DNA of 64,000 nucleotides, from positions 248,001-312,000 of the forward strand of contig NZ_ULHE01000002.1 in NCBI RefSeq assembly GCF_900519355.1. The letters are read 5' to 3'. The position numbers were made by a program, and so were the translations under genes. The notes beneath the pieces were generated by a model. It worked only from the letters and a program-made list of their open reading frames with translations, searched no databases and had not been told where the DNA came from. This DNA is from Corynebacterium lactis. Its GTDB lineage: Bacteria; Actinomycetota; Actinomycetes; Mycobacteriales; Mycobacteriaceae. Position 1 is the stretch's first letter, and each line of letters starts with the position of its first letter. Positions 34,522 through 43,295 of this stretch are shown piece after piece.

Positions 34522-37500
34522 CTATCCCACCTTCGGCTCGATCGGGTTGCCCCTCCAGACGGTGTGCGCCGGGACGTGGTCGCCGCGCATGACCAGCGAC
34601 CCCGGCTCCACGCGAGCGCCCGCGCCCAGCACCGAGGCGGGCAGCACCACGGAGTGCGGGCCCAGCACCGCGCCGCGGCCGATGCGCACGGTATCCAGCG
34701 TCATCACGCGGTCGGTGAATAGGTGGGTCTGCACCACGCAACCGCGGCCCACGGTCGCGCCGCGCTCAATCTCGACCAGGTCCGTCTCCGGCAGCCAGTA
34801 GCTCTCCAACCACACGCCGTGACCGACCTTCGCGCCCAAAAGTCGCATCGCGCGCGAGGCGCCGCCGGTCGCCATGGCGGGGTTGAGGTACCAGGGCGCG
34901 GCCACCATCTCCACGAAGGCGTCCTGCAATTCATTCAGCCACACGAAGCGGCTCCATAGCGGGTGGTCGCCCGCCCTATGCTTGCCGACGCACACCCACT
35001 TGGCGGCAACGGTCACCGCAAGGCCCAGGATGCCGGCAAGAAGGAACACCAGCGGGGACAGCGCCCATGCGACGACCAGGCCGGCTGTGGCGCTGCCTCC
35101 CGGGAACCAGGCGGCCACCTGCACTCCGACCCACTGCAGCGCCCCGAGGGTCGCCACCGCGAGCGCCAGCGAGACCATCGGCGCCAGGATGCGCAGGGTC
35201 TCCACAACGCCGCGGGCGAACTTCAGCGCGAAGGTGGGGCGGTAGGTCTGGGCCGACTCGTCCGAGTCCACGCTGGTCACGCGGCGCAGCCGCTCCGGCG
35301 GCGATCCCCACCAGTTCGAGCCCGACTTCGTCTTCTTCGGCGTCGACGAAAGCACCGCGACCAGCGAGTTCTTGGCCAGCTTGCGCCCCGGCAGGGTGAT
35401 GCCCGAGTTGCCCAGGAACGCCCGCTTGCCAATCCGCGAGTCGTCGATAAGCATCCAGCCACCACCGAGCTCGTAGCCGGCGACCATGGTGTCGTCCGCG
35501 AGGAAGGATTCCTCCTTGACGTGCAGCAGCTTCGGGATACCCACCGCAGTGGAGATCTCCGTGTCGTGGCCGATCCGGGCGCCGAGCGCGCGCAGCCAGT
35601 GCGGCGTCAGCATCGACGCGTAGATGAAGAACAGGTCCACGCGGGCGGCGTCCATCAGACGGATCGTGGCCCAGGCCTGCCAGCCAGTCCGGGAGCGCAC
35701 CGGGTGGACGCCGGGGCGCAGCCCCAAGCTGAACAGCCGGACCAGGATCAGGGTGAGGGTCGCGTAGACGACCACGCCCGCCAGGGTTGCCGCGGGGACC
35801 CAGGTCAGGGCGTCGGCAAGCAGGGCCCAGCCGTCACGCGTGCCTGCGCCAACGCCGCCCCAGCCAAACGCGCCCCAGCCGAGCACCGCGGCCATCGCGG
35901 CGAGCGACGCCAGCGGAACCAGCGCGAGCAGCACAGCCGTGGCCCCGTAGACTGCGACCCAGCCGCGCGCGGCCGGCGGCAGCTCCTCGGGGAAACGGTG
36001 CTTCGAGCGGCCCACCTTGCGCGCGGGCGAGCCCGACCAGCGGGCCCCCGCCTTGACCTTCTTCTCTCCCGTGACGGTCGAGCCGGCCTCGACGTGCGCG
36101 CCCTGCCCAATCCGGGTGCCGGGCAGCAGCGTCGAGCGCGCGCCAATCCGGGCGTGCTCGCCGATGGAAATCTCGCCGACGTGCACGCGATCCCCGTCGA
36201 CCCAGTACCCGGACAGGTCCACCTCCGGCTCGACGGAGCAGTAGTTATCAAGCCGCACCAGGCCCGTCACCGGAGGCAGCGAGTGCAGGTTCACACCCTT
36301 GCCTATCGACGCCCCGAGCATCCTCGCGTACCAGAGGACGAAGGGGGCGCCGGCCACGGAGCGGACCCCGGAGCTCTCCGCCAGGCGCTCGGCGGCCCAC
36401 AGACGCAGGTGCACGCTGCCGCCACGCGGGTAGTCGCCCGGGCGGACCGAGGAGGTCAGGGCGCGGGTCATGAGGGCGTTGATCGGCATGACGCCGAGCG
36501 GGGTCAGGAAGGCCACGGCCAGGAGGGCCACGGCCCAGCCCGGCAGTGCGAGCGGCCCGCCGAGTGACCAGTTGGCAATGGCCAGCCAGGTCACCCAGCG
36601 CACGCCGCGGGCCCACTGCAGCGGGACCATCAGCGCCACCTGCGCCCAGCGGGTCTTCCGCCCCACGGGCTCGGGCTCGGGGACCTCCTGCGCGGGCGCC
36701 GTGGTGGCGTCGGCACGCGAGGGGTCGGCGAAGGAGTCGCTGACGAAACCGCGGGAGATCAGCTCCTCGGCGAGGCGGCCTAGGCGCGGGTGGTCGTAGA
36801 GGTCGCGCACGGCGACCTGCGGGGCGCGCTCGCGGATTCGGGCGACCACGCCCGCGGCGGCCAACGAGGTGCCTCCAAGCGCGAAGAAGTCCGACGACGG
36901 GCCGGGGCTCGGCACCGAGAGGACCTCGGCCCAGATGCCGGAGAGCCACGACTCCACGGGGTTCATCCCCTCGGTGTCGGTGGCGTCTGAGGGCGCGGCC
37001 GGCAGCGGCCACGGCAGCGCGGCCTTGTCCACCTTGCCGGAGGTGCGCACCGGCAGTTCGTCCATGATGTGCAGGCGCGGGACCATCGGGGCGGGCATGG
37101 CGTCGCGGAGGATCGCCATGCACTCGTCGTGGTCCATGCGCGTCGCGTCCCCGCCCGCGCCGACGTAGCCGACCAGCACGGAGTCGCCCGCGCCGGTCTT
37201 CTGCACCACGACGGTCGCCTGCGTCGCGCCGGGCAGCGCGGCCAGGTGCGCCTCGACCTCGCCCAGCTCGATGCGGCGGCCGCCAATTTTGACCTGATCG
37301 TCGACGCGGCCGGCGAAGTACAGCCCGGCCTCGTCCATGATGACGTGGTCGCCGGTGCGGTAGGCGCGCTCCCATCCGAGCGACGGCAGTGGAGCGTACT
37401 TCTCGGCGTCCTTGGCCGGGTCCAGGTAGCGGGCGAGTCCCACGCCGCCGATGACCAGCTCGCCCTTTGTGCCCGGGGGCACGGGCTGGCCGGCCTCGTC

Positions 37501-38532
37501 GATGACGGTGAGGTCCCAGCCGTCCAGCGGGAAACCAATGGTCACGGGGCTACCGGGGAAGAGCTGGATGCCCGAGGCCACCACGGTCGCCTCCGTCGGG
37601 CCGTAGGTGTTCCACATCTCGCGCTCCGGGGTGGACAGGCGCTCGACCAGCTCTTGCGGGCAGGCTTCGCCGCCGACGATGAGCAGCCGCACGCTGTCCA
37701 GGGCCTCGGCGGGCCACAGGCCAGCCAGGGTCGGAACGGTCGACACCGCAGTGATCTCGCGGGAGATCAGCCAGGGGCCGAGGTCCACACCCGAGCGCAC
37801 CAGCGAGCGCGGCGCCGGGACCAGGCAGGCGCCGTTGCGCCAGGCCAGCCACATCTCCTCACAGGAGGCATCGAACGCCACGGACAGGCCCGCGAGCACG
37901 CGGTCGTCAGGGCTCAGCGGCCCCTCCGGGTGGTGGGCCAAGAACCAGCGGGCCTCCGCGTCCACGAACGCCGCCGCGCTGCGGTGCGTCACCGCCACGC
38001 CCTTCGGTTTGCCCGTCGACCCGGAGGTGAAGATGATCCAGCAGTCGTCGTCCGGGGTGGGGGACTGGTCGGTCGGAGTCTCGCCCGCATTCTGTCCCGT
38101 GCTACCCGCCACTGACCCCCGACCCGTGACCACGCTGGTCAGGTGCAGCCCCTCGGCGTCGAAGTAGCCGGCGATGCCCGCCTCGCCGAAGACCATCTCG
38201 GCACGCTCGTCCGGGTCGTCCGCGTCCACCGGCACGTACGCCGCACCGGCCGCCATAATCGACAGGATCGCCACGTAGAGCTCGTGGCTTCCCGACGGCA
38301 TCCTCACGCCAATGCGGTCTCCCCGGCGAATGCCCTGTTCAAACAGCCACCTGGCGGTGGTGTCGATCTCGTGGAGCAGGTCTGAGTAGGTGACAACCGA
38401 CTTCCCGTCATCGATCGCGGCGGCGTCCGGGTGGAGACGGGCGCTGACCCGCAGAATGTCGATCAGGGTGCGCTCGGAAGGGGTGCGGTCGGCTCGGAAG
38501 AACCGGTTTTCAATCTGGGGCTGGCTAGACAT
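34522..38532 (-). CDS. Pls/PosA-type single-module NRPS (poly-amino-acid synthetase-like)
   Basis: A 1336-residue membrane NRPS. Order: adenylation domain (FTSGSTGKPKG at 168-178, NTYGPTEA at 308-315, YRTGDH at 391-396, catalytic Lys500), a carrier domain with the phosphopantetheine Ser556 in LGGTSL, then about six membrane segments alternating with three soluble domains that carry hexapeptide (left-handed beta-helix) repeats, e.g. IGEHARIGARSTLLPGTRIG. There is no condensation or thioesterase domain. This is the architecture and length of epsilon-poly-lysine synthetase, which joins lysines with its C-terminal domains. Pocket residues by alignment to PheA are D221, A222, E225, T265, I285, G287, T309, V317, V318, K500, close to a lysine code I recall. 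Its ATG overlaps the upstream MarR stop (TAATG). Confidence 0.88.
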   Translation of the reverse strand: MSSQPQIENRFFRADRTPSERTLIDILRVSARLHPDAAAIDDGKSVVTYSDLLHEIDTTARWLFEQGIRRGDRIGVRMPSGSHELYVAILSIMAAGAAYVPVDADDPDERAEMVFGEAGIAGYFDAEGLHLTSVVTGRGSVAGSTGQNAGETPTDQSPTPDDDCWIIFTSGSTGKPKGVAVTHRSAAAFVDAEARWFLAHHPEGPLSPDDRVLAGLSVAFDASCEEMWLAWRNGACLVPAPRSLVRSGVDLGPWLISREITAVSTVPTLAGLWPAEALDSVRLLIVGGEACPQELVERLSTPEREMWNTYGPTEATVVASGIQLFPGSPVTIGFPLDGWDLTVIDEAGQPVPPGTKGELVIGGVGLARYLDPAKDAEKYAPLPSLGWERAYRTGDHVIMDEAGLYFAGRVDDQVKIGGRRIELGEVEAHLAALPGATQATVVVQKTGAGDSVLVGYVGAGGDATRMDHDECMAILRDAMPAPMVPRLHIMDELPVRTSGKVDKAALPWPLPAAPSDATDTEGMNPVESWLSGIWAEVLSVPSPGPSSDFFALGGTSLAAAGVVARIRERAPQVAVRDLYDHPRLGRLAEELISRGFVSDSFADPSRADATTAPAQEVPEPEPVGRKTRWAQVALMVPLQWARGVRWVTWLAIANWSLGGPLALPGWAVALLAVAFLTPLGVMPINALMTRALTSSVRPGDYPRGGSVHLRLWAAERLAESSGVRSVAGAPFVLWYARMLGASIGKGVNLHSLPPVTGLVRLDNYCSVEPEVDLSGYWVDGDRVHVGEISIGEHARIGARSTLLPGTRIGQGAHVEAGSTVTGEKKVKAGARWSGSPARKVGRSKHRFPEELPPAARGWVAVYGATAVLLALVPLASLAAMAAVLGWGAFGWGGVGAGTRDGWALLADALTWVPAATLAGVVVYATLTLILVRLFSLGLRPGVHPVRSRTGWQAWATIRLMDAARVDLFFIYASMLTPHWLRALGARIGHDTEISTAVGIPKLLHVKEESFLADDTMVAGYELGGGWMLIDDSRIGKRAFLGNSGITLPGRKLAKNSLVAVLSSTPKKTKSGSNWWGSPPERLRRVTSVDSDESAQTYRPTFALKFARGVVETLRILAPMVSLALAVATLGALQWVGVQVAAWFPGGSATAGLVVAWALSPLVFLLAGILGLAVTVAAKWVCVGKHRAGDHPLWSRFVWLNELQDAFVEMVAAPWYLNPAMATGGASRAMRLLGAKVGHGVWLESYWLPETDLVEIERGATVGRGCVVQTHLFTDRVMTLDTVRIGRGAVLGPHSVVLPASVLGAGARVEPGSLVMRGDHVPAHTVWRGNPIEPKVG

Positions 38533-39359
38533 TACTTTCCGTCACCCTTCTTTTTCTTCTTGACCTTCTTCTTTTTCTTGGACTTCTTCTTGGGGGCGTC
38601 CGATTGTTGCGAGTCCGCCTGGGCGTCGGCCGGGGCAGGAGCGGAGTCAAATACGGAGTCAGGGGCCGCAGCGGGTGCGCCCGCTACATCCTTCGCTGCC
38701 TCTCCAGCAGCCTTGGTCGCTGCAGTGCCCGCTTCGTCGGACGGGACAGCGGGCAAGGCCGTGGCAGAGGCTTCCGGTTCTGCCGAGGATGCAGGGGCCG
38801 TGGAGTCGTCGGCAAGCGAGGCGAGAAGGGTGCGCACCTCGGCGGAGCAGCCAGCGATGGCGGCGCGCTCCGCCCGGCGCAGAGAACGACGAAGGGATAC
38901 GCGGGCAGTTTCGCCCTCGTCCGTCAGCGAAATGAGCTGGCGACGGCGGTCGTTGCGGTCCCGCGTACGGGTGACCAGGCCCGACTTCTCCAGGTTATCG
39001 ATCAGTCGCACCATGTCCGAGCGATCCATGCCGAGGACGGCGCTCAGCTCCGTCTGTGCCATCCCGAGGCCATCGGCGATAGCTTCGAGAACCCAGTATC
39101 CGCGCAGGGACAGTGCCTCGATGTTAGTTCGGGCCAGCGTCGCCTGAACGCTTGAGCGGATGGCGGAATCGAGCTGCGACAGGCACCAGGAGGCGGACTT
39201 GCGGAGGGCTGTTGGAGCCTCCGGGGTCTCCGCGGGAGCGGTCGACAAGGCAGCGCTGTCTTTGGACCGCTTCAGCTTCTTGGCAGATCCCGACTTCTTC
39301 GACTTGCGCGGTGCGGGCTGAACCGTCGTAGCCGACGTGGTGGGGGAGGAATCAGACAT
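38532..39359 (-). CDS. MarR-family regulator with a lysine-rich C-terminal tail
   Basis: A 275-residue regulator. A basic N-terminus (APRKSKKSGSAKKLKRSKD) precedes a standard MarR winged helix (about 75-185): GMAQTELSAVLGMDRSDMVR as the helix-turn-helix and RTRDRNDRRRQLISLTDEG as the wing. An Ala/Ser/Pro-rich linker of about 70 residues follows, then the tail KKKSKKKKKVKKKKKGDGK, with 14 lysines in 19 residues. The stop overlaps the NRPS start by one base. A -10 box (TAGGAT, 39366-39371) 6 nt before the ATG suggests a leaderless bicistronic mRNA, and a palindrome over the promoter suggests autoregulation. Confidence 0.88.
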   Translation of the reverse strand: MSDSSPTTSATTVQPAPRKSKKSGSAKKLKRSKDSAALSTAPAETPEAPTALRKSASWCLSQLDSAIRSSVQATLARTNIEALSLRGYWVLEAIADGLGMAQTELSAVLGMDRSDMVRLIDNLEKSGLVTRTRDRNDRRRQLISLTDEGETARVSLRRSLRRAERAAIAGCSAEVRTLLASLADDSTAPASSAEPEASATALPAVPSDEAGTAATKAAGEAAKDVAGAPAAAPDSVFDSAPAPADAQADSQQSDAPKKKSKKKKKVKKKKKGDGK

Positions 39360-39403
39360 GCCCCCATCCTATCGAACCCGTGGAGGGTTCAATGGTGGGG
39401 GCA
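39359..39403. promoter_or_regulatory. Promoter-operator palindrome of the MarR-NRPS operon
   Basis: Nested inverted repeats: TGCCCCCA (39359-39366) with TGGGGGCA (39396-39403), and GAACCC (39374-39379) with GGGTTC (39385-39390). The inner palindrome GAACCC-N5-GGGTTC is 17 bp, a typical MarR site size, and overlaps a TTGAAC -35 (39392-39387); the -10 is TAGGAT (39371-39366). Binding would block transcription of the operon. Confidence 0.6.
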
Positions 39404-39420
39404 TTCCAATTAATTTTGGG

Positions 39421-39435
39421 GCCTCTTTCAGAGGC
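39421..39435 (-). terminator. Small hairpin after the rhodanese gene
   Basis: GCCTCT-TTC-AGAGGC lies 6 nt beyond the rhodanese stop. The stem is short and the minus-strand T-run is weak, so it is a possible terminator only. Confidence 0.35.
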
Positions 39436-39441
39436 TTTTCC

Positions 39442-39735
39442 TTAGGCCTTCTCCATCGGGAGGCCGAAGTGCTCCCAATCGATGATGCCGCCGGTGACGT
39501 TAATGACGTCGATGCCGTTCTTCTCCAGCCAGGACGCAACCTGCGCGGAACGTCCGCCGGAGCGGCACATGATGTAAATGTCCGAATCGAGATCCAGCTC
39601 GCCGTAGCGGGACGGAATCTCCTCCATCGGGATGTGGATAGCGCCCTTAGCGTGGCCTTCGTCCCACTCCATCTGGGAGCGGACGTCGATCAGCTGTGCG
39701 CCTGTGGGTACTTCAGTAACAGATACAGATTTCAT
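39442..39735 (-). CDS. Single-domain rhodanese-like protein
   Basis: A 97-residue sulfurtransferase-fold protein with the active-site loop CRSGGRS (Cys persulfide in the catalytic cycle) and the standard opening LIDVRSQMEWDEGHAKGAIHIPM. It is cytosolic, with no signal peptide. The loop length of six residues fits a sulfur-transferring, not phosphatase-type, rhodanese. Genes of this kind handle sulfane sulfur from thiosulfate or persulfides; no sulfur-assimilation neighbour fixes the role. It lies 43 nt downstream of ppa on the same strand and could be co-transcribed with it. Confidence 0.9.
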   Translation of the reverse strand: MKSVSVTEVPTGAQLIDVRSQMEWDEGHAKGAIHIPMEEIPSRYGELDLDSDIYIMCRSGGRSAQVASWLEKNGIDVINVTGGIIDWEHFGLPMEKA

Positions 39736-39778
39736 AGTGCGACATCATACGCGCAGGCGCCGGGCTAGGTCGCGGACC

Positions 39779-40252
39779 TTACTTGTGGCGCTCGATGGCC
39801 TCGGCGAGGATCTTCTCGGCCTCAGCCTTGTTACCCCAGCCCGAACCGGAAACTTCCTTGCCCGGCTCCAGGTCCTTGTAGTGGACGAAGAAGTGCTCGA
39901 TCTCGTCCTTGGTGAAGGAGGAGATGTCGTCGATGTCCTGGAAGTTGTCGAAGCGGACGTCGTCGAGGACGCAGAGCAGCTTGTCGTCGCCGCCGGCCTC
40001 GTCGGTCATCTTGAACACGCCGACCGGGCGGGCCTTAACGATAACGCCCGGGAACACCGGCTCCGGCAGGATCACGAGAGCGTCCAACGGGTCGCCGTCC
40101 TCGCCCAGAGTGCCATCGATGAACCCGTAGTCGGCCGGGTATGCCATGGGGGTGAACAGGTAGCGGTCGAGGTAGACCTTGCCGGTCTCGTGATCGACTT
40201 CGTACTTGTTGCGCTGACCCTTCGGGATCTCAATAGTGACCTCAACGCTCAC
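39779..40252 (-). CDS. ppa: Inorganic pyrophosphatase
   Basis: Family I soluble pyrophosphatase, 157 residues, hydrolysing PPi to two phosphates and so driving biosynthetic reactions. The signature [10 protein letters not shown] with the metal-binding Asp residues is present, as are [14 protein letters not shown] and [12 protein letters not shown]. The length is typical of bacterial/actinobacterial enzymes. It is divergent from dacB, as Rv3628 is from Rv3627c. Confidence 0.96.
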   Translation of the reverse strand: MSVEVTIEIPKGQRNKYEVDHETGKVYLDRYLFTPMAYPADYGFIDGTLGEDGDPLDALVILPEPVFPGVIVKARPVGVFKMTDEAGGDDKLLCVLDDVRFDNFQDIDDISSFTKDEIEHFFVHYKDLEPGKEVSGSGWGNKAEAEKILAEAIERHK

Positions 40253-40316
40253 GGCGATGACTCCTTATAATCGGTGTACAATTCCCTGACGGCCATCTTA
40301 GGCGATACTGCTAGCC

Positions 40317-41831
40317 GTGCGCGCTTTCGCCCACCCGTGGTGGCTCCAATCCGATGCGGCGTGTGTCCGCGGGAAGCAGGTGCCCTTCACTGTGAGCAGC
40401 GCTGATTCTTCGTCTGGTGCAAAGTCCGGGGACAAGCCCGCCGCCAAGCGCCGTGGCTGGGTCGTGTGGTTGTCCGTCCTGGCTGTTTTCGTTCTCGTCG
40501 CCGTTGCCGGAACCGTCGCGCTGATTTCCTACAACAATCACCAGATTGAAGTGAAGCCCGCCCCCGCAGTTACTCACGCCTCCTCGCCGGTCACCGCCGC
40601 GAAGTCCTCGCTTGCCGACGACGCCCTGGCCGCCAAGGTCTCTGCCGCCATGGGCGTTGCAAGTGAGGACCCGGGCTTCGGGGACCTGCACGCGATCGTT
40701 GCGGATGCCTCCACGGGCAAGAGCCTATGGAGCAAGAACGACGACGTGGCCGCGATGCCGGCGTCATCGCTGAAGATTCTGACCGCTTCCGCTGCTCTGC
40801 TCGGCCTTGATCACGGTCACCGCGTCGAAACGAAGGTCCTGCGCTACGGAAACACGCGCGACATCGTCGTCCAGGGCGCGGGCGACCCTACCTTGAGCGT
40901 CGACGGAAACGGTTTCTTTCACGACGCAGCCTCCATCGCTGACCTCGCGGCCAAGGTGAAAGCCGCCATGCCGGAGGGCGTTGGCAAGGTGTACGTGGAC
41001 GCCTCGCTCTTCACCGAGACCTTCCACTCCACCTGGGACAAGCAAGGGCTTTCCGACGGTTACGTCGCCGATGTCAAGCCCACCATGATCGATGCGGGGC
41101 GCGTCGATCCCACCGACGAGAACTCCCCGCGCAGCAAGACCCCTGCTGCTGACGTGGCTACGGTTTTGGCCCGTGCGCTCGGCGCCGAGGACGGCGGTGA
41201 CGTTGCCGATGGAGTCCCGCTGCCAGCCGTCGAACCCACCACCGTGGCCTCCGTGCGCTCGGCACCGCTGATCACTCGGATTCGCGACATGATGCTCTAC
41301 AGCGACAACGTCCTGGCCGAGTCCATTGCCCGTGAGCTGGCGGTGAAGCGGGGCCTGCCGCCGACCTTCGAGGGGGCGGCCGAGGCCGTACGGAGCACTC
41401 TGGCGGAGCACGGAATTCGGCTCGACGGCGCAGTGCTCTCGGACTCCAGTGGTCTGAGCACCGACGACCGTGTGACGCCGCAACACCTGGCCACAGTTTT
41501 GAATGCCGCTGTGGGCCCTCTGCGTGAGGATGAGAAAACGTCGGGAAGCGACCCCGAAGCGGCGGCGGTGACGGTGGCGCTGCGACCGCTGCTCGACTGC
41601 CTGCCGGTGGCGAGTGTGTCGGGCACGCTGGAGGGGCGTTTCGGGCAGACTTCCGGTGCCGGGTTGGTCCGCGCGAAGACGGGAACGCTGGACAAGGCGT
41701 CGGCGCTGGCTGGGTACGTGGTGACGAAGTCGGGCCAGGTGCTCAGCTTCGTCATGCTGTCCAACGATGCCAGTATTCTGCCGGCGCGCGCAGCAGCTGA
41801 CCGTGCCGCAAGCGCCCTGGCGGACATCTAA
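40317..41831 (+). CDS. dacB: D-alanyl-D-alanine carboxypeptidase/endopeptidase (S13, PBP4-type)
   Basis: Penicillin-binding protein that trims peptidoglycan peptides outside the membrane. From the GTG at 40317 it has 504 residues. A single membrane anchor (WVVWLSVLAVFVLVAVAGTVALI, about 48-70) is followed by the catalytic domain with Ser150-x-x-Lys153 (PASSLK), the SxN motif YSDNVLAE and KTG in VRAKTGTL. A GATACT -10-like box 7 nt before 40317 suggests a leaderless start; an in-frame GTG at 40392 is an alternative that still keeps the membrane anchor. It heads the dacB-tilS-hpt block. Confidence 0.92.
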   Translation: MRAFAHPWWLQSDAACVRGKQVPFTVSSADSSSGAKSGDKPAAKRRGWVVWLSVLAVFVLVAVAGTVALISYNNHQIEVKPAPAVTHASSPVTAAKSSLADDALAAKVSAAMGVASEDPGFGDLHAIVADASTGKSLWSKNDDVAAMPASSLKILTASAALLGLDHGHRVETKVLRYGNTRDIVVQGAGDPTLSVDGNGFFHDAASIADLAAKVKAAMPEGVGKVYVDASLFTETFHSTWDKQGLSDGYVADVKPTMIDAGRVDPTDENSPRSKTPAADVATVLARALGAEDGGDVADGVPLPAVEPTTVASVRSAPLITRIRDMMLYSDNVLAESIARELAVKRGLPPTFEGAAEAVRSTLAEHGIRLDGAVLSDSSGLSTDDRVTPQHLATVLNAAVGPLREDEKTSGSDPEAAAVTVALRPLLDCLPVASVSGTLEGRFGQTSGAGLVRAKTGTLDKASALAGYVVTKSGQVLSFVMLSNDASILPARAAADRAASALADI

Positions 41832-42014
41832 GTGGCGTAATGGGGCGTCCGGGGCGTCAGGGGGAGTTGACGCAGATGGTCGACGCAGACGGTCTCGGAA
41901 AGCGCCCGCCCCCTTGGGGCGCAATCGCGAACTTTAGCCTCGGCGAAACTCGGTCACGGGTAGCCTGGGGGACAATATCGCCCCGCCCGATGCGACCGAG
42001 GAGATCTACTGGAT

Positions 42015-43295
42015 ATGGCCACTCACACCTCTGCAATTGCTCAGCAGCCCACCGTCCATGAGATCGCGGCTCAGGTTCGCGAGGGGGCATTGAGTCCTGT
42101 TGATAGCGTGCAGCGCAGCCTCGATGCCATCGCGCGCCTGGATGGCTCCATCCACGCCTTCCGCGAGGTCTGGGTCGACGCTGCACTGGAGGCGGCGAGG
42201 CAGTTGCAGCGGCGCCCCGACCTCGCGGAGCTTCCTCTGGCCGGGGTTCCTTTTGCGCTGAAGGAGAATACGGTCGCGGATAACCCCTTCGTGCGCCAGC
42301 TCACCGACGCTGGGGCCATCGCGGTCGGCGCGACGGTGAACCCGCAGTTCTGCACCTGGGGGACGACGACGCTGCCGGGCCTGACCGTCGACAACCCCAC
42401 GCTTCCCGGCCACACCCCGGGCGGCTCCTCGGGCGGATCGGCCGCCGCGGTCGCGGCGGGGATGGTTCCGTTTGCGCAGGGGAACGACGGCATGGGGTCG
42501 CTGCGTATCCCGGCGGCCTGCTGCGGCCTGTCGACGCTGAAGGCGACCCCCGGCATCATGCCGGGCCGCGTCGGCGGCACCGACTGGTTTGGAATGTCGG
42601 TGCACGGTGTGTTGACGATCAATAACGAGGATCTCTGCCTGATCACCAAGGTCCTCACCGACGGGCTCGTCGACGCCGAAAACCCCGAGAAGACCCTCCC
42701 GGAGAACTTCGCCGTCAGTGTGGACCTCGCTGCACCGGTGTTTGGGCTCAAGGCCGCGCCGGAGTACGTCGATGCAGCCCAGCAGGCCGCCAAGGTCTTC
42801 GCCGATAACGGCTTTGCCGTGACGGAGAAGAAGATGCCGTACCCGCTCAACCCCGTGCCCATGCTGGCCCGCTGGACCGCGGGTGTTGCCGACGAGCTGC
42901 GCTACGGGCCTCGGCCGGATCACCTGGAATGGCGCAACCGGGTCCACGCCCGGCTCGGCCGCTCGCTGCGCTTCCTCATCAACGACCGCCAGGTCGTGCG
43001 CGACCGAGCCCGTATCGAGCGGGAGCTGCCCGGCGATACCATCCTCATCACACCTGCCCTGGCGCAGATTCCCCCGCGCAACCGCGCCTGGCACCGAATG
43101 CCCTGGATCGTGAACCTGCTGTCCAACCTCCGGTTCACCCCCTACGCGTCGACCTGGAACTACCTGGGCTTCCCGGCTGGAATCGTGGTCGAGCCGATCT
43201 CCGGCCTTCCGGTCCAGCTGATCGCCCGGCCGACCCAGGAGCGCATCCTGCTGACCGCGATGGAAACGATCGCCAGCGGTGGCCGTATTGTCTAA
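42015..43295 (+). CDS. Amidase-signature-family amidase
   Basis: A 426-residue serine amidase. The Ser-Ser-Lys triad is recognisable: Lys in PFALKENTVAD (about residue 83), the Gly/Ser-rich stretch TPGGSSGGSAAAVAAG with the cis-Ser, and the nucleophile region DGMGSLRIPAACCG. It hydrolyses an amide (acyl amide, amino-acid amide or similar), but the substrate cannot be read from sequence. It occupies the slot between dacB and tilS where mycobacteria carry Rv3626c, and its 3' end overlaps tilS by 17 bp. Confidence 0.9.
   Translation: MATHTSAIAQQPTVHEIAAQVREGALSPVDSVQRSLDAIARLDGSIHAFREVWVDAALEAARQLQRRPDLAELPLAGVPFALKENTVADNPFVRQLTDAGAIAVGATVNPQFCTWGTTTLPGLTVDNPTLPGHTPGGSSGGSAAAVAAGMVPFAQGNDGMGSLRIPAACCGLSTLKATPGIMPGRVGGTDWFGMSVHGVLTINNEDLCLITKVLTDGLVDAENPEKTLPENFAVSVDLAAPVFGLKAAPEYVDAAQQAAKVFADNGFAVTEKKMPYPLNPVPMLARWTAGVADELRYGPRPDHLEWRNRVHARLGRSLRFLINDRQVVRDRARIERELPGDTILITPALAQIPPRNRAWHRMPWIVNLLSNLRFTPYASTWNYLGFPAGIVVEPISGLPVQLIARPTQERILLTAMETIASGGRIV

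Noticed and set aside
38540-38585. Programmed -1 frameshift at the lysine-codon run into the NRPS
   Set aside because: No exact A-AAA-AAG heptamer is in the required frame, and the TAATG overlap already explains coupling by reinitiation.
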